48,659 nucleotides of DNA, taken from Acidobacteriota bacterium. GTDB taxonomy: Bacteria > Acidobacteriota > Terriglobia > Acidiferrales > UBA7541. Location of the stretch: NCBI GenBank assembly GCA_013287135.1, contig JABDEK010000025.1:376-49034 (forward strand). The letters are read 5' to 3'. The position numbers and the translations under genes were made by a program. The notes below the pieces were generated by a model. That model searched no databases. It saw only the letters and a program-made list of their open reading frames with translations, and was not told the DNA's origin. Each line of letters starts with the position of its first letter. Within the stretch, counting starts at the first letter, position 1. Positions 32,428 to 41,610 of the stretch are shown here, in pieces.

Positions 32428-32903
32428 AATTTGAAAGTCTGAGGGTGCCGGCAGCTAAACTTTCTGGCTCGCAGGCGAAAATAATCGCGCCATCTCTTAA
32501 GTCAACAGTCGTTCCGGCACACTCGCCATCAACTAAGTCCGGTTCGCAATCCGCTGCGCAAGCTACCCCGGGAGAAGAGCGCCGCCGCAGCTACCGCGTT
32601 CTTCTGCGAGTGCGCGCGAGCATCCATGTCGCGCTGCAAGGGAAGCCAGTAACTTTCGACACGGTTACGCTAAGCGTCAGTAATCACGGTGCGCTGGTTG
32701 TGTTGAAACAGAGCCTTCCGTGCGATACCAGGCTGGTGCTGGAGCATAGCGGGACGAAAGAGCGCGTGGCCTGTAAGGTCGCTAGAATTGCTCGCGAAAT
32801 GCCGGAAGGTTTCCACATACCGTTGGAATTTGATTCGCCCGCGCCAAATTTCTGGCGGATCGCTTTTCCGCCATCGGATTGGCGTCCTCATGACGATTTG
32901 TAA
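32424..32903 (+). CDS. PilZ-domain protein, second of an overlapping pair
   Basis: Starts at GTG 32424, overlapping the preceding stop by GTGA, so translation is coupled. The 159-residue product has a disordered Ser/Ala/Pro-rich N terminus of about 50 residues, then the PilZ domain: EERRRSYRVLLRVRASIHVA with the RxxxR pair (about residues 55-60), LSVSNHGALVVLKQ (N-H-G in place of D-x-S-x-x-G; the conserved Ser and Gly remain) and a final strand with FHIPLEFDSPAPNFWRIAF. Like the gene at 10180 it ends in FWRIxFPPSDW. It is expected to bind cyclic di-GMP or a partner protein. Coupling to the first PilZ gene suggests a two-protein unit. Confidence 0.78.
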   Translation: MKFESLRVPAAKLSGSQAKIIAPSLKSTVVPAHSPSTKSGSQSAAQATPGEERRRSYRVLLRVRASIHVALQGKPVTFDTVTLSVSNHGALVVLKQSLPCDTRLVLEHSGTKERVACKVARIAREMPEGFHIPLEFDSPAPNFWRIAFPPSDWRPHDDL

Positions 32904-32927
32904 AACCATCTCGCCCGATTGAATCAA

Positions 32928-33893
32928 TCAGAAGGGAAGTTTATGCAGGTCGAGGTTCCCACCGGAGAGGATGATTCCAATTTTCTTGCCTTCGGCGCGA
33001 ATCTTGCGATTCAATGCTGGAGCTGCTGCTACGGCGCCGGAAGGCTCCACAACCAGTTTGGTGCGTTCCCACAGCAATAACATCGCCGCCACAATTTCTT
33101 CTTCGGTGACCAGCGAAATCTCATCTACAAGAGATTTCAAAATCGAGAATGTTAACGGGGAAAGCGTAGCGCGAAGTCCGTCGGCCATAGTTTCACTTTT
33201 TGCCGCCGGTTCGATTTTTCCAGCTTTCAGCGAACGGTAGGCGTCATCCGCATTGCTCGGCTCGCCTCCGATGGCGCGTATTCCGGGACGCATGTTTTTC
33301 GCCGCTATGGCCGAGCCGGACAAAAGCCCTCCGCCACTGGCCGGGGTGACCAGCACGTCGAGGTCACTAACCTCTTCGAGCAATTCGAGCGCTGCTGTAC
33401 CCTGGCCTGCAATTACACGAGCGTCGTCATAGGGATGAACCAGGTGCGCGCCGGTGTTTCGCATTACTTCCGCGCAAGTAGCCTCTCGCGAGGCCATATG
33501 GGGCTCGCAATAAGTGATCTTCCCGCCATAAAATTCAACAGCCTTGACTTTCGCAGCGGACGAATTCGAAGGCATCACGATAAATGCGGGAATGCCGCGC
33601 CAACGAGCAGCCAGCGCCATTGCCGCCGCGTGGTTTCCAGAGGAAGGGGCGACCACACCTTGACGCGCCTCCTGGTCCGTTAGGGAAAAAATGGCGTTCG
33701 TGGCGCCGCGTATCTTGAACGAGCCCGTCTTCTGCAAATTTTCACACTTGAAAAAAAGTCGAGCGCCGGCGATCTCATCGAGAGAGGTGGAAGTAAGCAC
33801 CGGTGTGCGATGAATGTGCGGAGAAATGCGCTTGTGGGCCGCGAGAATCGCCTCAAAGTTTGGAGCGTCCGTTAGCAACGATGTCGCGTTCAT
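32928..33893 (-). CDS. Threonine/serine dehydratase-like PLP enzyme
   Basis: A 321-residue fold-type II pyridoxal phosphate enzyme, as in catabolic threonine deaminase or serine racemase. The PLP lysine is in CENLQKTGSFKIRGATNAIF (about residue 58). The phosphate-binding glycine loop is VTPASGGGLLSGSAI, and VVAPSSGNHAAAMALAARWR is the asparagine/serine loop. IGIILSGGNLDL closes the C-terminal PLP site. There is no ACT domain, so allosteric control by isoleucine is not expected. ATG 33893 chosen; GTG 33899 would add two residues. It either deaminates L-threonine to 2-oxobutyrate or racemises serine; sequence alone does not decide. Confidence 0.9.
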   Translation of the reverse strand: MNATSLLTDAPNFEAILAAHKRISPHIHRTPVLTSTSLDEIAGARLFFKCENLQKTGSFKIRGATNAIFSLTDQEARQGVVAPSSGNHAAAMALAARWRGIPAFIVMPSNSSAAKVKAVEFYGGKITYCEPHMASREATCAEVMRNTGAHLVHPYDDARVIAGQGTAALELLEEVSDLDVLVTPASGGGLLSGSAIAAKNMRPGIRAIGGEPSNADDAYRSLKAGKIEPAAKSETMADGLRATLSPLTFSILKSLVDEISLVTEEEIVAAMLLLWERTKLVVEPSGAVAAAPALNRKIRAEGKKIGIILSGGNLDLHKLPF

Positions 33894-33910
33894 AGGCACT
33901 ATCCGCCTGC

Positions 33911-36244
33911 TTATTTTGAGCCGCGTGTCGCTACAGTCAAAGTTACTTTAGCGGTAGCGCTATTATCGAAGCGGTCGGCAATTTGGACCGCCACGGTGTG
34001 CTCGCCAGCGGAAAGGTTGTTCAGCGAAATCTCATAGCTTTCTTTCGGCGCATCGGAGAGCAAACCATCCGGGAAAACGATCGTCCAGTCGCCGGCATCC
34101 ACACTATATTGGGCTTTCGATATCGCGCCTGCGGAGCTGATCCCGTCGAAAGTCACTTTTACTACCGGCGAAGACCCATCTGCTCGCAAATTCTCTATAC
34201 GCGGAGGAGTATTTTCGATCTCAAAGCGATCACTTTCACGTTCATTGGTTAGCGCTTGATCCGCCGGGTTGGAAGGAGAATCCGAAGCCACAATTTTAAG
34301 ATAGTAGGCGCCATCGGGCATGCTGGTGGTGTCCCACGAATAATATTTCTGCGTTAGCTTGCCCTTCAGCAGCCGCCAGTTTTTCTCGCCTTCGCCGTGA
34401 TAATAAATTGTATAGACGAGATCATCGTCGTTGTCGTCATGCGCGCTCCACAGCACGCTGGCCCAACCTTTTTCCTCAAAGCCTTGCGGAGGCACGTCCA
34501 TCTTAAGCGGCCGCGCAGCGAGTTCCGGATTCGGATTTGCTAGAGCCGGAAAATTTGCCGCGCTGCGTTGCGGTTGTCGAAGCTGAACAGAAGTGGGGAT
34601 GGTCAGCCCTGACGCTTGGCCTGCGAATCCCTGCACGCGAATCCCGGGGTCCTGATTGGCGATGTCATCAATCACGGGTGCAACATTTTTCGGCTGGAAT
34701 GCCAAGCTTACCCAAGCCACATTCGGCACGCTTCCTTTGTCCGTATCGACAAACACCGCTTTCCATTGGACGAATCGCGCTGCGGGGCATTCCACCGTTT
34801 CTCCGGCCTCCTTCTTGTAGGGTCCAGCCCAGGGGCTCCAATTCTTCTGCGGACTGGAAGTATTTCCGGAACGCACGTAGAACTCTACGTTGCCTTGTGC
34901 CGCGTTGTCTCCCCACCAAGACAAGCGGCCCCAGTGAGAAAAAATCTTGGCGTCGAAAGTATCCGACTCAAAGCTGCCGCCGTGCTGAAATCCCGGTCCC
35001 AACGTGAAGATTTTTCCGGGGTTTGCGGTGGCTACCAAAATCTCACCGTTGCGGCCCGGCACCAAACTGGTCACCTGTGCGGAGGCAGTTTTCGCGATGC
35101 TGGAGAAAACATCGTTTCCATCGAGCGAAAGTATCGTGCCCTTGTTCCCAGTGCCCAGAAGAATACGACCCGCGGACGAAAGCCCCATGGAGAAAACCAA
35201 ATCGTCGCGCGAAGACCACAATGTTTGTGGAGAGCCGTCCGAGGAAATCTTTATCACTTCTGCGCCGCCCGTCGGCGATGATATAAACGGAAATGAAACA
35301 ATAGGCTGCGAGGCTTGCGCTTGCAGTTGCAGCGAAACGCTCGCCTGAGGAGTTGGAGCTGCTTGCGGTTGCCCCGAGGGCGCCGGCAGATTCAAAATCG
35401 GCGCCGTCGCCGGGATTCGCTGCTTCTCTCCAATCGACGCGGCAAAAACGTTCCCTTGCTCGTCCGTCAGCAGAGAAGTCACTTCTTTCTTGCTTGTTTC
35501 GTAAATTACGAACGCGGCACCTGCCTCCGGCGCCGCTTGCGAATTTTTACGCACGATCGCGACCCGCAAGACCAATCCATTCGGATCCGTCCCGATTAGA
35601 AGATTGCCTTTTTGATCGAACGCTATCGAACGCGCGTGTCGCTCATCGCTTTGATAAAAGAGCTGGCCTTTACCATCGGGAGTCACGGCAAATACTTCGC
35701 CGGTATCTCCTGTTGCCACAAATAGAGTACCCTGCGCATCCAAGGCCAAGGCCCAAATGTATTTCGTTTTCGGATCGAAGAAGACGCTTTTCTGGCCGTC
35801 CGGCGTAACCTTATACACTTTTCCATCGGGCGAGGTGCCAACGTACAGATTGTCGTGCGAATCAAGGGTGATGGCTTGCGCCGCGAGCTCACCCGATTCA
35901 AAAACTGTGGTGGGTTTTGCCGGATCATCCAGGCGCAACACTTTTGCATTAGATCCGCCCGCCGCATAAATGCGACCTCGTGAATCCATACGCAACGCCC
36001 AAAGGTAGGCCAGATTGGGGTCAGCAAAAGCGGTGAACTTCGGCGCTGGCATAAGCTTCCCGTCGCTGCGTATCGCCACGCCATTCGCCGTGCCGCGCTC
36101 GAATTCGGCGAAATCGGATTGCCGCCAAGTGCGCGTGTGTTCCGCGAAAGCACAAACAGGTCCCAGAACTCCAATCGCCAGAGCGCACACAAGTAGTTTT
36201 CGCGAGCTTATCAATCCGAAGCTCCTTTCGAAGCGAAACTTCAT
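33911..36244 (-). CDS. Secreted beta-propeller protein with C-terminal Ig-like domain
   Basis: A 777-residue exported protein. MKFRFERSFGLISSRKLLVC opens a signal peptide ending near VCAFAEH. Residues about 50-430 contain repeated four-stranded blade units with phrases such as DSHDNLYVGTSPDGKVYKVT, ALDAQGTLFVATGDTGEVFA and FDQKGNLLIGTDPNGLVLRV: an NHL/SMP-30-like propeller of six or seven blades. A proline/glutamine/alanine-rich segment interrupts a blade near residue 310. The rest includes discoidin-like or jelly-roll sequence and, near the end, Ig-like strands (AGEHTVAVQIADRFDNSATA). ATG 36244 overlaps the stop of the upstream S55 peptidase gene (ATGA), so the two are coupled. It may be a substrate or partner of the peptidase. 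Confidence 0.78.
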   Translation of the reverse strand: MKFRFERSFGLISSRKLLVCALAIGVLGPVCAFAEHTRTWRQSDFAEFERGTANGVAIRSDGKLMPAPKFTAFADPNLAYLWALRMDSRGRIYAAGGSNAKVLRLDDPAKPTTVFESGELAAQAITLDSHDNLYVGTSPDGKVYKVTPDGQKSVFFDPKTKYIWALALDAQGTLFVATGDTGEVFAVTPDGKGQLFYQSDERHARSIAFDQKGNLLIGTDPNGLVLRVAIVRKNSQAAPEAGAAFVIYETSKKEVTSLLTDEQGNVFAASIGEKQRIPATAPILNLPAPSGQPQAAPTPQASVSLQLQAQASQPIVSFPFISSPTGGAEVIKISSDGSPQTLWSSRDDLVFSMGLSSAGRILLGTGNKGTILSLDGNDVFSSIAKTASAQVTSLVPGRNGEILVATANPGKIFTLGPGFQHGGSFESDTFDAKIFSHWGRLSWWGDNAAQGNVEFYVRSGNTSSPQKNWSPWAGPYKKEAGETVECPAARFVQWKAVFVDTDKGSVPNVAWVSLAFQPKNVAPVIDDIANQDPGIRVQGFAGQASGLTIPTSVQLRQPQRSAANFPALANPNPELAARPLKMDVPPQGFEEKGWASVLWSAHDDNDDDLVYTIYYHGEGEKNWRLLKGKLTQKYYSWDTTSMPDGAYYLKIVASDSPSNPADQALTNERESDRFEIENTPPRIENLRADGSSPVVKVTFDGISSAGAISKAQYSVDAGDWTIVFPDGLLSDAPKESYEISLNNLSAGEHTVAVQIADRFDNSATAKVTLTVATRGSK

Positions 36245-38055
36245 TTTACGGTTATGGTCAGTGTGCGTTCGCCGGTGATTACCTGGTGCATTTCCGCAAA
36301 CCACGAGCCTGCCAGGGACTGATGTAACAGCCGTGCGCCACCTACGCTTTGCCGTTGATCCAAAACGTTGATTTCTGAAGAGGGCGCGTTGGGCATCACC
36401 TTATCTTCGACGAGCAGCGTGGTGGTTGGTTGCAGAAGCGTCGCGTAAAGACAGTCGTTTTGTCTCTCGCGATTGATTAATTTGATCAGTTCCTCGAGGC
36501 CAGGAAGCGGTCCCTGCGTCGCGGCCATCGGATCCACGGTACGATCCAGCGTCTCACCATCGCTGATTAATAGTTGCAGCGTACCGCGGGCCGTCTGCGG
36601 AGGAATGGTTATTGGAATTTCCTGAATGAATGGCTCGCCTCGATAGGGACGCAACAAAACCTTCACCGCCACCGTTTCTCCGGGCGTTACTTCGCTTTTT
36701 TCCGTCCAGGCGTTGTCGATCATTGACCAGCGCCGTTCGGCCAACGCCGTCACTTTAATGTGCACTCCGTCCACGTGCGCGCGTTCGTACGGATTCGAGT
36801 AAATTCGCGAAAAAATACCCTGCACTTCGGTAGCCACGTAAAAGCCACTCGGAATTGGGATATCATTGGGAGCAAAAAGGTTTTCTAAATGGACTGGAGT
36901 GTGGCCCTTTATGTCTATGTCCCCATCAAGCTGTAGCGTCCAGCCTTCACCGTAGGCCGGGCTTCCCACGATGCCGTTGAACGTCGCTAGCGCCACCAAC
37001 AACGGCGTCAGTTGCGGGCTCTCAATCACTTCGAAATGAAATTTCTTTTCGACCTTCGGCATCGCGAGCGTCACATCCACTGGGATCATTGGAGGACCTG
37101 CGCCGAGTTTGCCCAAGATTGCTGTCGTGCGATCCTGCGTCAATGTTCCTATGGTGGCTCCTGAGGTCATAATTTTTGTCGAAGCCATCGACGACGCCAG
37201 GGTCATAACCACGTGTCCTCTAGTCATCGGCATGGAAACTGCACCAAAAGAAAAGATCGGGTGTCCGCACGCCAAAACTGTTCCGTCGCTTTCTACAGCG
37301 GTTACCGTGCATCCGGGAGAGATCGAAAGATCACCGCGAATTAACTCCACGCCTACCATGTCTCCCGGTTTCAAGTGCGCATCTTCCGGGCTCGGCTCCG
37401 CATTTCCGCCCGCCACCATGCTCATGCCCCAACTCGAAAGCTCTTTGTTGAATTGAGCGATTGTTTCTGGATACAGGCCCGCGGAAATCAGCGGCGTCTC
37501 GATAGGAACCAGGAATTGTCCTGCTCCAACGCCGGTGCGGCTCGAAAATTCTTGCGGCAACGGAACGCGCGAAGCTGCCGGGAAAGTCCCTGTATTTACC
37601 GCTAAGGGAGAAGGCGTGGTGTCTCCTCGTTTGGGATTGGTCGCATCTCTTTCAACATCGAGCATGCTTTGAATCGGCGTCACTCCGCCAATCGCTTCTT
37701 TCGTGAAAGTGCCTAGTTTGAGAGATAGCGCGCCGGCCAGTTTTCCATCGAAATAAACAGGACTTCCGCTCATTCCCGCGACCACACCTGTGTGTTCCGC
37801 TTTTTCACCGAGCAGTTGAACGAGGATCACATCCTGCTTCGGACCGATCGCGTCGTGCAGAACTCCGAGAACTACCAGGTCCACCTTCTCGACTTCATCG
37901 CCTGTGAAAATCGTGTAAGCCACGCCCTTCAATCCCGGATGTACTTGGTCCAAAGGAAACGTCGTTGAGGTGTCGCCCGCGAACAGACTCGGACAGAGAA
38001 GTGAAATCAATACGAATAGATACGATAAACAACTCTTTCGATGGGTTAAAGGCAT
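36241..38055 (-). CDS. SpoIVB-type S55 peptidase domain protein
   Basis: A 604-residue exported protein (signal peptide MPLTHRKSCLSYLFVLISLL, ending near LFAGD) with the SpoIVB S55 serine peptidase domain. The active-site region is TGVVAGMSGSPVYFDGKLAG, where GMSGSPV holds the catalytic serine, and the earlier VHPGLKGVAYTIFTGDEVEK is characteristic of family members, as is VLACGHPIFSFGAVSMPM further on. Unlike Bacillus SpoIVB, which is about 430 residues with a PDZ domain and controls sporulation, this one has a long C-terminal extension with Ig-like strands and is coupled to a beta-propeller gene. Related S55 proteins are common in non-sporulating acidobacteria. Probably a periplasmic or secreted protease; substrate unknown. 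Confidence 0.88.
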   Translation of the reverse strand: MPLTHRKSCLSYLFVLISLLCPSLFAGDTSTTFPLDQVHPGLKGVAYTIFTGDEVEKVDLVVLGVLHDAIGPKQDVILVQLLGEKAEHTGVVAGMSGSPVYFDGKLAGALSLKLGTFTKEAIGGVTPIQSMLDVERDATNPKRGDTTPSPLAVNTGTFPAASRVPLPQEFSSRTGVGAGQFLVPIETPLISAGLYPETIAQFNKELSSWGMSMVAGGNAEPSPEDAHLKPGDMVGVELIRGDLSISPGCTVTAVESDGTVLACGHPIFSFGAVSMPMTRGHVVMTLASSMASTKIMTSGATIGTLTQDRTTAILGKLGAGPPMIPVDVTLAMPKVEKKFHFEVIESPQLTPLLVALATFNGIVGSPAYGEGWTLQLDGDIDIKGHTPVHLENLFAPNDIPIPSGFYVATEVQGIFSRIYSNPYERAHVDGVHIKVTALAERRWSMIDNAWTEKSEVTPGETVAVKVLLRPYRGEPFIQEIPITIPPQTARGTLQLLISDGETLDRTVDPMAATQGPLPGLEELIKLINRERQNDCLYATLLQPTTTLLVEDKVMPNAPSSEINVLDQRQSVGGARLLHQSLAGSWFAEMHQVITGERTLTITVK

Positions 38056-38114
38056 GAATGTAAATGATACCCGCCATGTCCGTGGGAAGCAAATCGACCG
38101 TGCTAGAATCGCGC

Positions 38115-39431
38115 ATGCCGAAGATGTTCCGCGCTAAAACCATCTCACCGGGGGGCAATATCCATGGCGTTCTTGAACTTCCGGGCGATAAATCCATCTC
38201 TCATCGTTACGCCATCCTGGCCGCCCTGGCTGAAGGCCGCAGCGAAATACTCAACTATTCCTCAGCAGCAGATTGCAAAAGCACTCTGGCCTGTTTGCGC
38301 CGCCTGGGCGTAGGAATCGACTTCGAACGCGAACGTCTACGCATCTCAGGAAATGGGTTGGATGGTTTAAAAGCTCCTCGGCGGTCGCTCGACGCGGAAA
38401 ATTCAGGCACGACGATCCGCATGCTTTCAGGAGTGCTCGTCGGCCAGTCTTTTTCCTCAACGATCACTGGGGATCGTTCCTTGCGAGCTCGTCCAATGCG
38501 CCGCGTGGTGGAACCGTTGCGAAAGATGGGCGGGAAAATCGAGGCACAAGAAGGCGATCGCGCGCCGTTGGAAATCCGTGGCGGCGCTTTACATTCGATC
38601 GATTACTCTTTGCCGATTCCGAGTGCGCAAGTAAAGTCCGCCATCCTGTTAGCCGGTCTCTACGCCGACGGTGTGACTATTGTGCGAGAAACCGTGCGAA
38701 CGCGAGACCACACCGAACTGGCCCTTCGCGAATTTGGAGCCACGATTGAAACCGTGAACAAGTCCGTGCGTATGCATTCGCGCCCGAAACTCCAAGCCCG
38801 CCAATTGATCGTCCCCGGCGACCTTTCGAGCGCGGTTTTCTTCATCGCTGCTGCGCTGATTCTTCCGGATTCCGCTTTAATGTTGCATAACGTAGGGCTC
38901 AATCCCACGCGCACGCGTGTTCTGGATTTCTTAATCTCCATCGGTGCTGCGATTCATCTGGCATCGGTGCAGTTGCGCGACAGCGAATTGATCGGGGATG
39001 TGTCGGTGAAGCACTCTGCCTTAAGCGGTGGGGAAATAGGAGGCGCGCAAGTCGCCGAAATGATCGATGAACTTCCCATGCTTGCGGCTCTTGGTCCCTT
39101 TACAGAGAAGGGAGTCGAGATCCGCGGTGCTCAGGAATTGCGCGTGAAAGAGAGCGACCGCATCGCAACGCTGGCCGCTGGCTTGCGCCGTATGGGCGCG
39201 ACGGTGGAAGAATTTGAAGACGGCTTGCGTGTGGAAGGACGTTCCGCGGGACCGCTTCGAGGGGCCAAAGTTGATGCCGCGGGTGATCATCGCATAGCTA
39301 TGGCTCTGTCGATTGCAGCTCTGGGAGCCAAACACGACACGGTGATTCGCGATGCCGATTGCGTTGCGGTTTCATATCCGGAATTTTTCGATACCTTGAA
39401 GCGTTTGCGTGGGGAAGGAACCGGTAGCTAG
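38115..39431 (+). CDS. aroA: 3-phosphoshikimate 1-carboxyvinyltransferase (EPSP synthase)
   Basis: The 438-residue shikimate-pathway enzyme joins shikimate 3-phosphate and phosphoenolpyruvate. Key elements are LPGDKSISHRYAILAALAEG (substrate-binding Lys and Arg), AENSGTTIRMLSGVL, ITGDRSLRARPMRRVVEPLR, PSAQVKSAILLAGLYADG, DELPMLAAL, LRVKESDRI and GDHRIAMALSIAAL. All expected loops are present, so it should be active. Start is uncertain: ATG 38115 gives the standard length, ATG 38124, 38076 and 38064 are also in frame and none has a strong ribosome site. It is divergent from the S55 peptidase gene and convergent with the DUF4097 gene. Confidence 0.95.
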   Translation: MPKMFRAKTISPGGNIHGVLELPGDKSISHRYAILAALAEGRSEILNYSSAADCKSTLACLRRLGVGIDFERERLRISGNGLDGLKAPRRSLDAENSGTTIRMLSGVLVGQSFSSTITGDRSLRARPMRRVVEPLRKMGGKIEAQEGDRAPLEIRGGALHSIDYSLPIPSAQVKSAILLAGLYADGVTIVRETVRTRDHTELALREFGATIETVNKSVRMHSRPKLQARQLIVPGDLSSAVFFIAAALILPDSALMLHNVGLNPTRTRVLDFLISIGAAIHLASVQLRDSELIGDVSVKHSALSGGEIGGAQVAEMIDELPMLAALGPFTEKGVEIRGAQELRVKESDRIATLAAGLRRMGATVEEFEDGLRVEGRSAGPLRGAKVDAAGDHRIAMALSIAALGAKHDTVIRDADCVAVSYPEFFDTLKRLRGEGTGS

Positions 39432-40786
39432 GAAGACTTGTGCAAATAAATCGTGCCGTAACTCGTAGCGATATGAATTTTCGGTCCGCCCGTTCCCACT
39501 TTCCCGCTAAGCCGTCCCGTGCCGTTCTCATTCGTAAGCTTCAATCCGGAGTCATCGAAATCGCTTTGTACTTCTCCCGACTGAGATACCGCGGAGACTT
39601 CGAAGCTGGAATTCAAGGGTAATGTTATGTCCACTTCGCCGGAATCATCGGCAATATTAATATCTTCGCGGGGGGCCTGAGAATAGCGCACCTTGATGTC
39701 GCCCTTTGTGTCCGTGATATCGAGGCGCCCGTTCACATTTTCCACGTCGATGTCCTTGTCGTGTGTGTTCAGTTTGGAGGCGCCAGCTACGTCTGAAATT
39801 TCGATTTGTTCTGAATCGAGTTGCAAACGGCCGCGCACACCAACAATCGTTATATCGGCCTTCTGCGAATGATAACTAGCCCTACCAGCCACACTTCGCA
39901 CGCGAATGGGCCCGAAGAAATCACCGTCAATCGCGGCGTTTCCCTTAACGTCGGAAATCTCAATTTCGTTGCCATGTCCGGCGACGCTAACGTTTCCAGC
40001 GATTCCCGTGATGCGAACATCGCCCTTTGACATTTTCGCGCTGACGTCCGACCCGCCCTTATGGATTTCAATGTCCCCATTGCTGCTACCTGCTGTCACG
40101 CTTCCGGCGACGTCCGAAATGTTGACGTTGCCATGTGAAGTATTCGCCCACAACGCAGTCTGAGGGGGTAGCGTCACATTCAGATCCGCACCTACGACCC
40201 CTTCAGAATCTTCCTGATTTACAGGGTGGACTAGGTAACCCCCTCCCGTTTGTTCGATTACAACTTTCACTTTCTTCATGCGTTCTTGTGCCGCTGATTC
40301 AGTAGGCCCCGAAGCCGACTTGTTCACCATTACCCGCAATCCAGCGTCTTCGCCCGTGTGCGCTGAAATATCCCCGCGTTCCGTGGTTAGGGTTACCTGC
40401 GCGTTTGCCGGCAAAGTTTTAGCCGGTAACTCCTCGGTTTCGGAATAGTCCTTCGAGAACATATCCACGTTTAAATTCAGGTTTGGGTCTTTTTCCATCA
40501 TCCAGCTCTTCACGCCCAAACCAATGAACACAAAAACTACCAGAACCATCAACGCAGCTTCTCCGCCGGACAGTAGCGGAGGTTTCCCTTCCCCCGATCG
40601 CTGTGCTGAAAGATGATCGATTATTTTCGCCGCGCCCCAAAGGATGAGCAGCAAAGGCCAATAGCGGTAGAAGTAGTGCCAGAGCCGAAATCCAGGATGG
40701 AAATGTTCAAAAAGAAAAACTGCGCCAAGAAAAATGAGCAGTAATCCGCTGAAGATCGAACCGCGTTGATTGGGAGCGTTGCTCAC
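39428..40786 (-). CDS. Membrane-anchored DUF4097-type beta-helical protein, last gene of the ECF operon
   Basis: Start GTG 40786, with GAGGCC upstream and five bases between the gene and the previous stop. Of the 452 residues, the first 95 form three hydrophobic segments (IFSGLLLIFLGAVFLFEHFH, YWPLLLILWGAAKII and GGEAALMVLVVFVFIGLG), as in LiaF/DUF5668 proteins. The rest is a long repeat-rich right-handed beta-helix of the DUF4097 adhesin type: TTERGDISAHTG, TSHGNVNISDVAGSVTAGSS, NGDIEIHKGG, SKGDVRITGIAGNVSV and so on, each rung about 20 residues with G(D/N)-x-x-I/V. Such proteins are often coupled to ECF sigma factors and anti-sigma factors in envelope-stress control. Its C-terminal end overlaps aroA's 3' end by four bases (convergent). 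Confidence 0.85.
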   Translation of the reverse strand: MSNAPNQRGSIFSGLLLIFLGAVFLFEHFHPGFRLWHYFYRYWPLLLILWGAAKIIDHLSAQRSGEGKPPLLSGGEAALMVLVVFVFIGLGVKSWMMEKDPNLNLNVDMFSKDYSETEELPAKTLPANAQVTLTTERGDISAHTGEDAGLRVMVNKSASGPTESAAQERMKKVKVVIEQTGGGYLVHPVNQEDSEGVVGADLNVTLPPQTALWANTSHGNVNISDVAGSVTAGSSNGDIEIHKGGSDVSAKMSKGDVRITGIAGNVSVAGHGNEIEISDVKGNAAIDGDFFGPIRVRSVAGRASYHSQKADITIVGVRGRLQLDSEQIEISDVAGASKLNTHDKDIDVENVNGRLDITDTKGDIKVRYSQAPREDINIADDSGEVDITLPLNSSFEVSAVSQSGEVQSDFDDSGLKLTNENGTGRLSGKVGTGGPKIHIATSYGTIYLHKSS

Positions 40787-40793
40787 GCAGGCC

Positions 40794-41009
40794 TCACGAA
40801 CTGATGTGGCCTTGTTTCGAGGCAAGTTGTTGGGCCACGAGCACCGCGCCTATCACGATCAGGAGGACTGGCCAAAGATCGCCAAAACTAAAACGGCTGA
40901 ACTGCGCAATCAGGAAGAGTACGCCAACAGTAATGATAATGAACGGCCCCATCAGACTTCGGAGCCGGCAATGCGCGCAAGTACAATGAATTCGGTTTGC
41001 ATCCGCCAT
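40794..41009 (-). CDS. LiaI/DUF5668-like small membrane protein
   Basis: A 71-residue protein: MADANRIHCTCAHCRLRSLM with two Cys-x-Cys/Cys-x2-Cys arrangements (CTCAHC), then two transmembrane helices (MGPFIIITVGVLFLIAQFSR and WPVLLIVIGAVLVAQQLA). The helix pattern with a central FSFGDLWPVLLI matches the short LiaI-LiaF transmembrane module (DUF5668). The start ATG 41009 follows AGGAGATATTGG. It sits between the B-box gene (10 bases upstream) and the DUF4097 gene (seven bases downstream), all leftward. Probably a membrane component of the envelope-stress operon; no enzymatic function. Confidence 0.75.
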   Translation of the reverse strand: MADANRIHCTCAHCRLRSLMGPFIIITVGVLFLIAQFSRFSFGDLWPVLLIVIGAVLVAQQLASKQGHISS

Positions 41010-41019
41010 CCAATATCTC

Positions 41020-41610
41020 CTACGCTTTCTTTTGCATGCGGTCCCAGACCAGCCATCCGCCCACGACGATTAACCCGACCGGCCAGCTTTTTGTGAACCA
41101 CTCGGATTCCAGCAATCCGAAATTTCTCATCAACAGCAGAGCTCCGATGGCGATTAAGATAATGGCGCCCAAAGGTTTCGGACCATCCACGGAGGCAAGA
41201 TCGGCGGGACCAGCTTCGCCGGTAATTCTGGCTTTAGCCGTGCGATAGGCTTCAATCGGCATGTAAAAGTAAAAGCAGGCGAGTGCGATCCCGAAAAACG
41301 CGTCGTATCCCGCCGGCAAATCGCTGCTCAGCAGCGCTATCAATCCTCCGAATATCAGCACGTGGATCAGTGCCTTGATGTATTGGCCGTTATAAACCGC
41401 GCCAAGTCCCGGGATAAAACCAAGCGTCGCGGCAAGTCCCGGATTCGGGCCCGTCTGGGGAGGCAACGTGGGTTGTAAAGCTACTGGCGCCAGACAGTTC
41501 TCGCAATAGAGCGCTCCCTGAACTTCCCGCGTGCAAGCGGCACACAGTGGCTTGCCGCAGTTGCGACAATATCCAGTGGCGTCCACTTCTGCGTGCGTGG
41601 CGCATTTCAT
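41020..41610 (-). CDS. B-box zinc-finger membrane protein
   Basis: A 196-residue protein. Residues 1-40 hold a B-box-like zinc-binding module: MKCATHAEVDATGYCRNCGK, CAACTREVQGALYCENC, with Cys/His pairs spaced as in bacterial B-box proteins. After a proline-rich linker come four hydrophobic segments (including LGFIPGLGAVYNGQYIKALI, which is TM2-like, and VLIFGGLIALLSSD), and a C-terminal LiaI-like pair (LGAIILIAIGALLLMRNFG and WPVGLIVVGGWLVWDRMQ). ATG 41610 overlaps the anti-sigma stop by ATGA. The zinc module may sense redox state or bind the anti-sigma factor; this is inference from context. Confidence 0.82.
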   Translation of the reverse strand: MKCATHAEVDATGYCRNCGKPLCAACTREVQGALYCENCLAPVALQPTLPPQTGPNPGLAATLGFIPGLGAVYNGQYIKALIHVLIFGGLIALLSSDLPAGYDAFFGIALACFYFYMPIEAYRTAKARITGEAGPADLASVDGPKPLGAIILIAIGALLLMRNFGLLESEWFTKSWPVGLIVVGGWLVWDRMQKKA

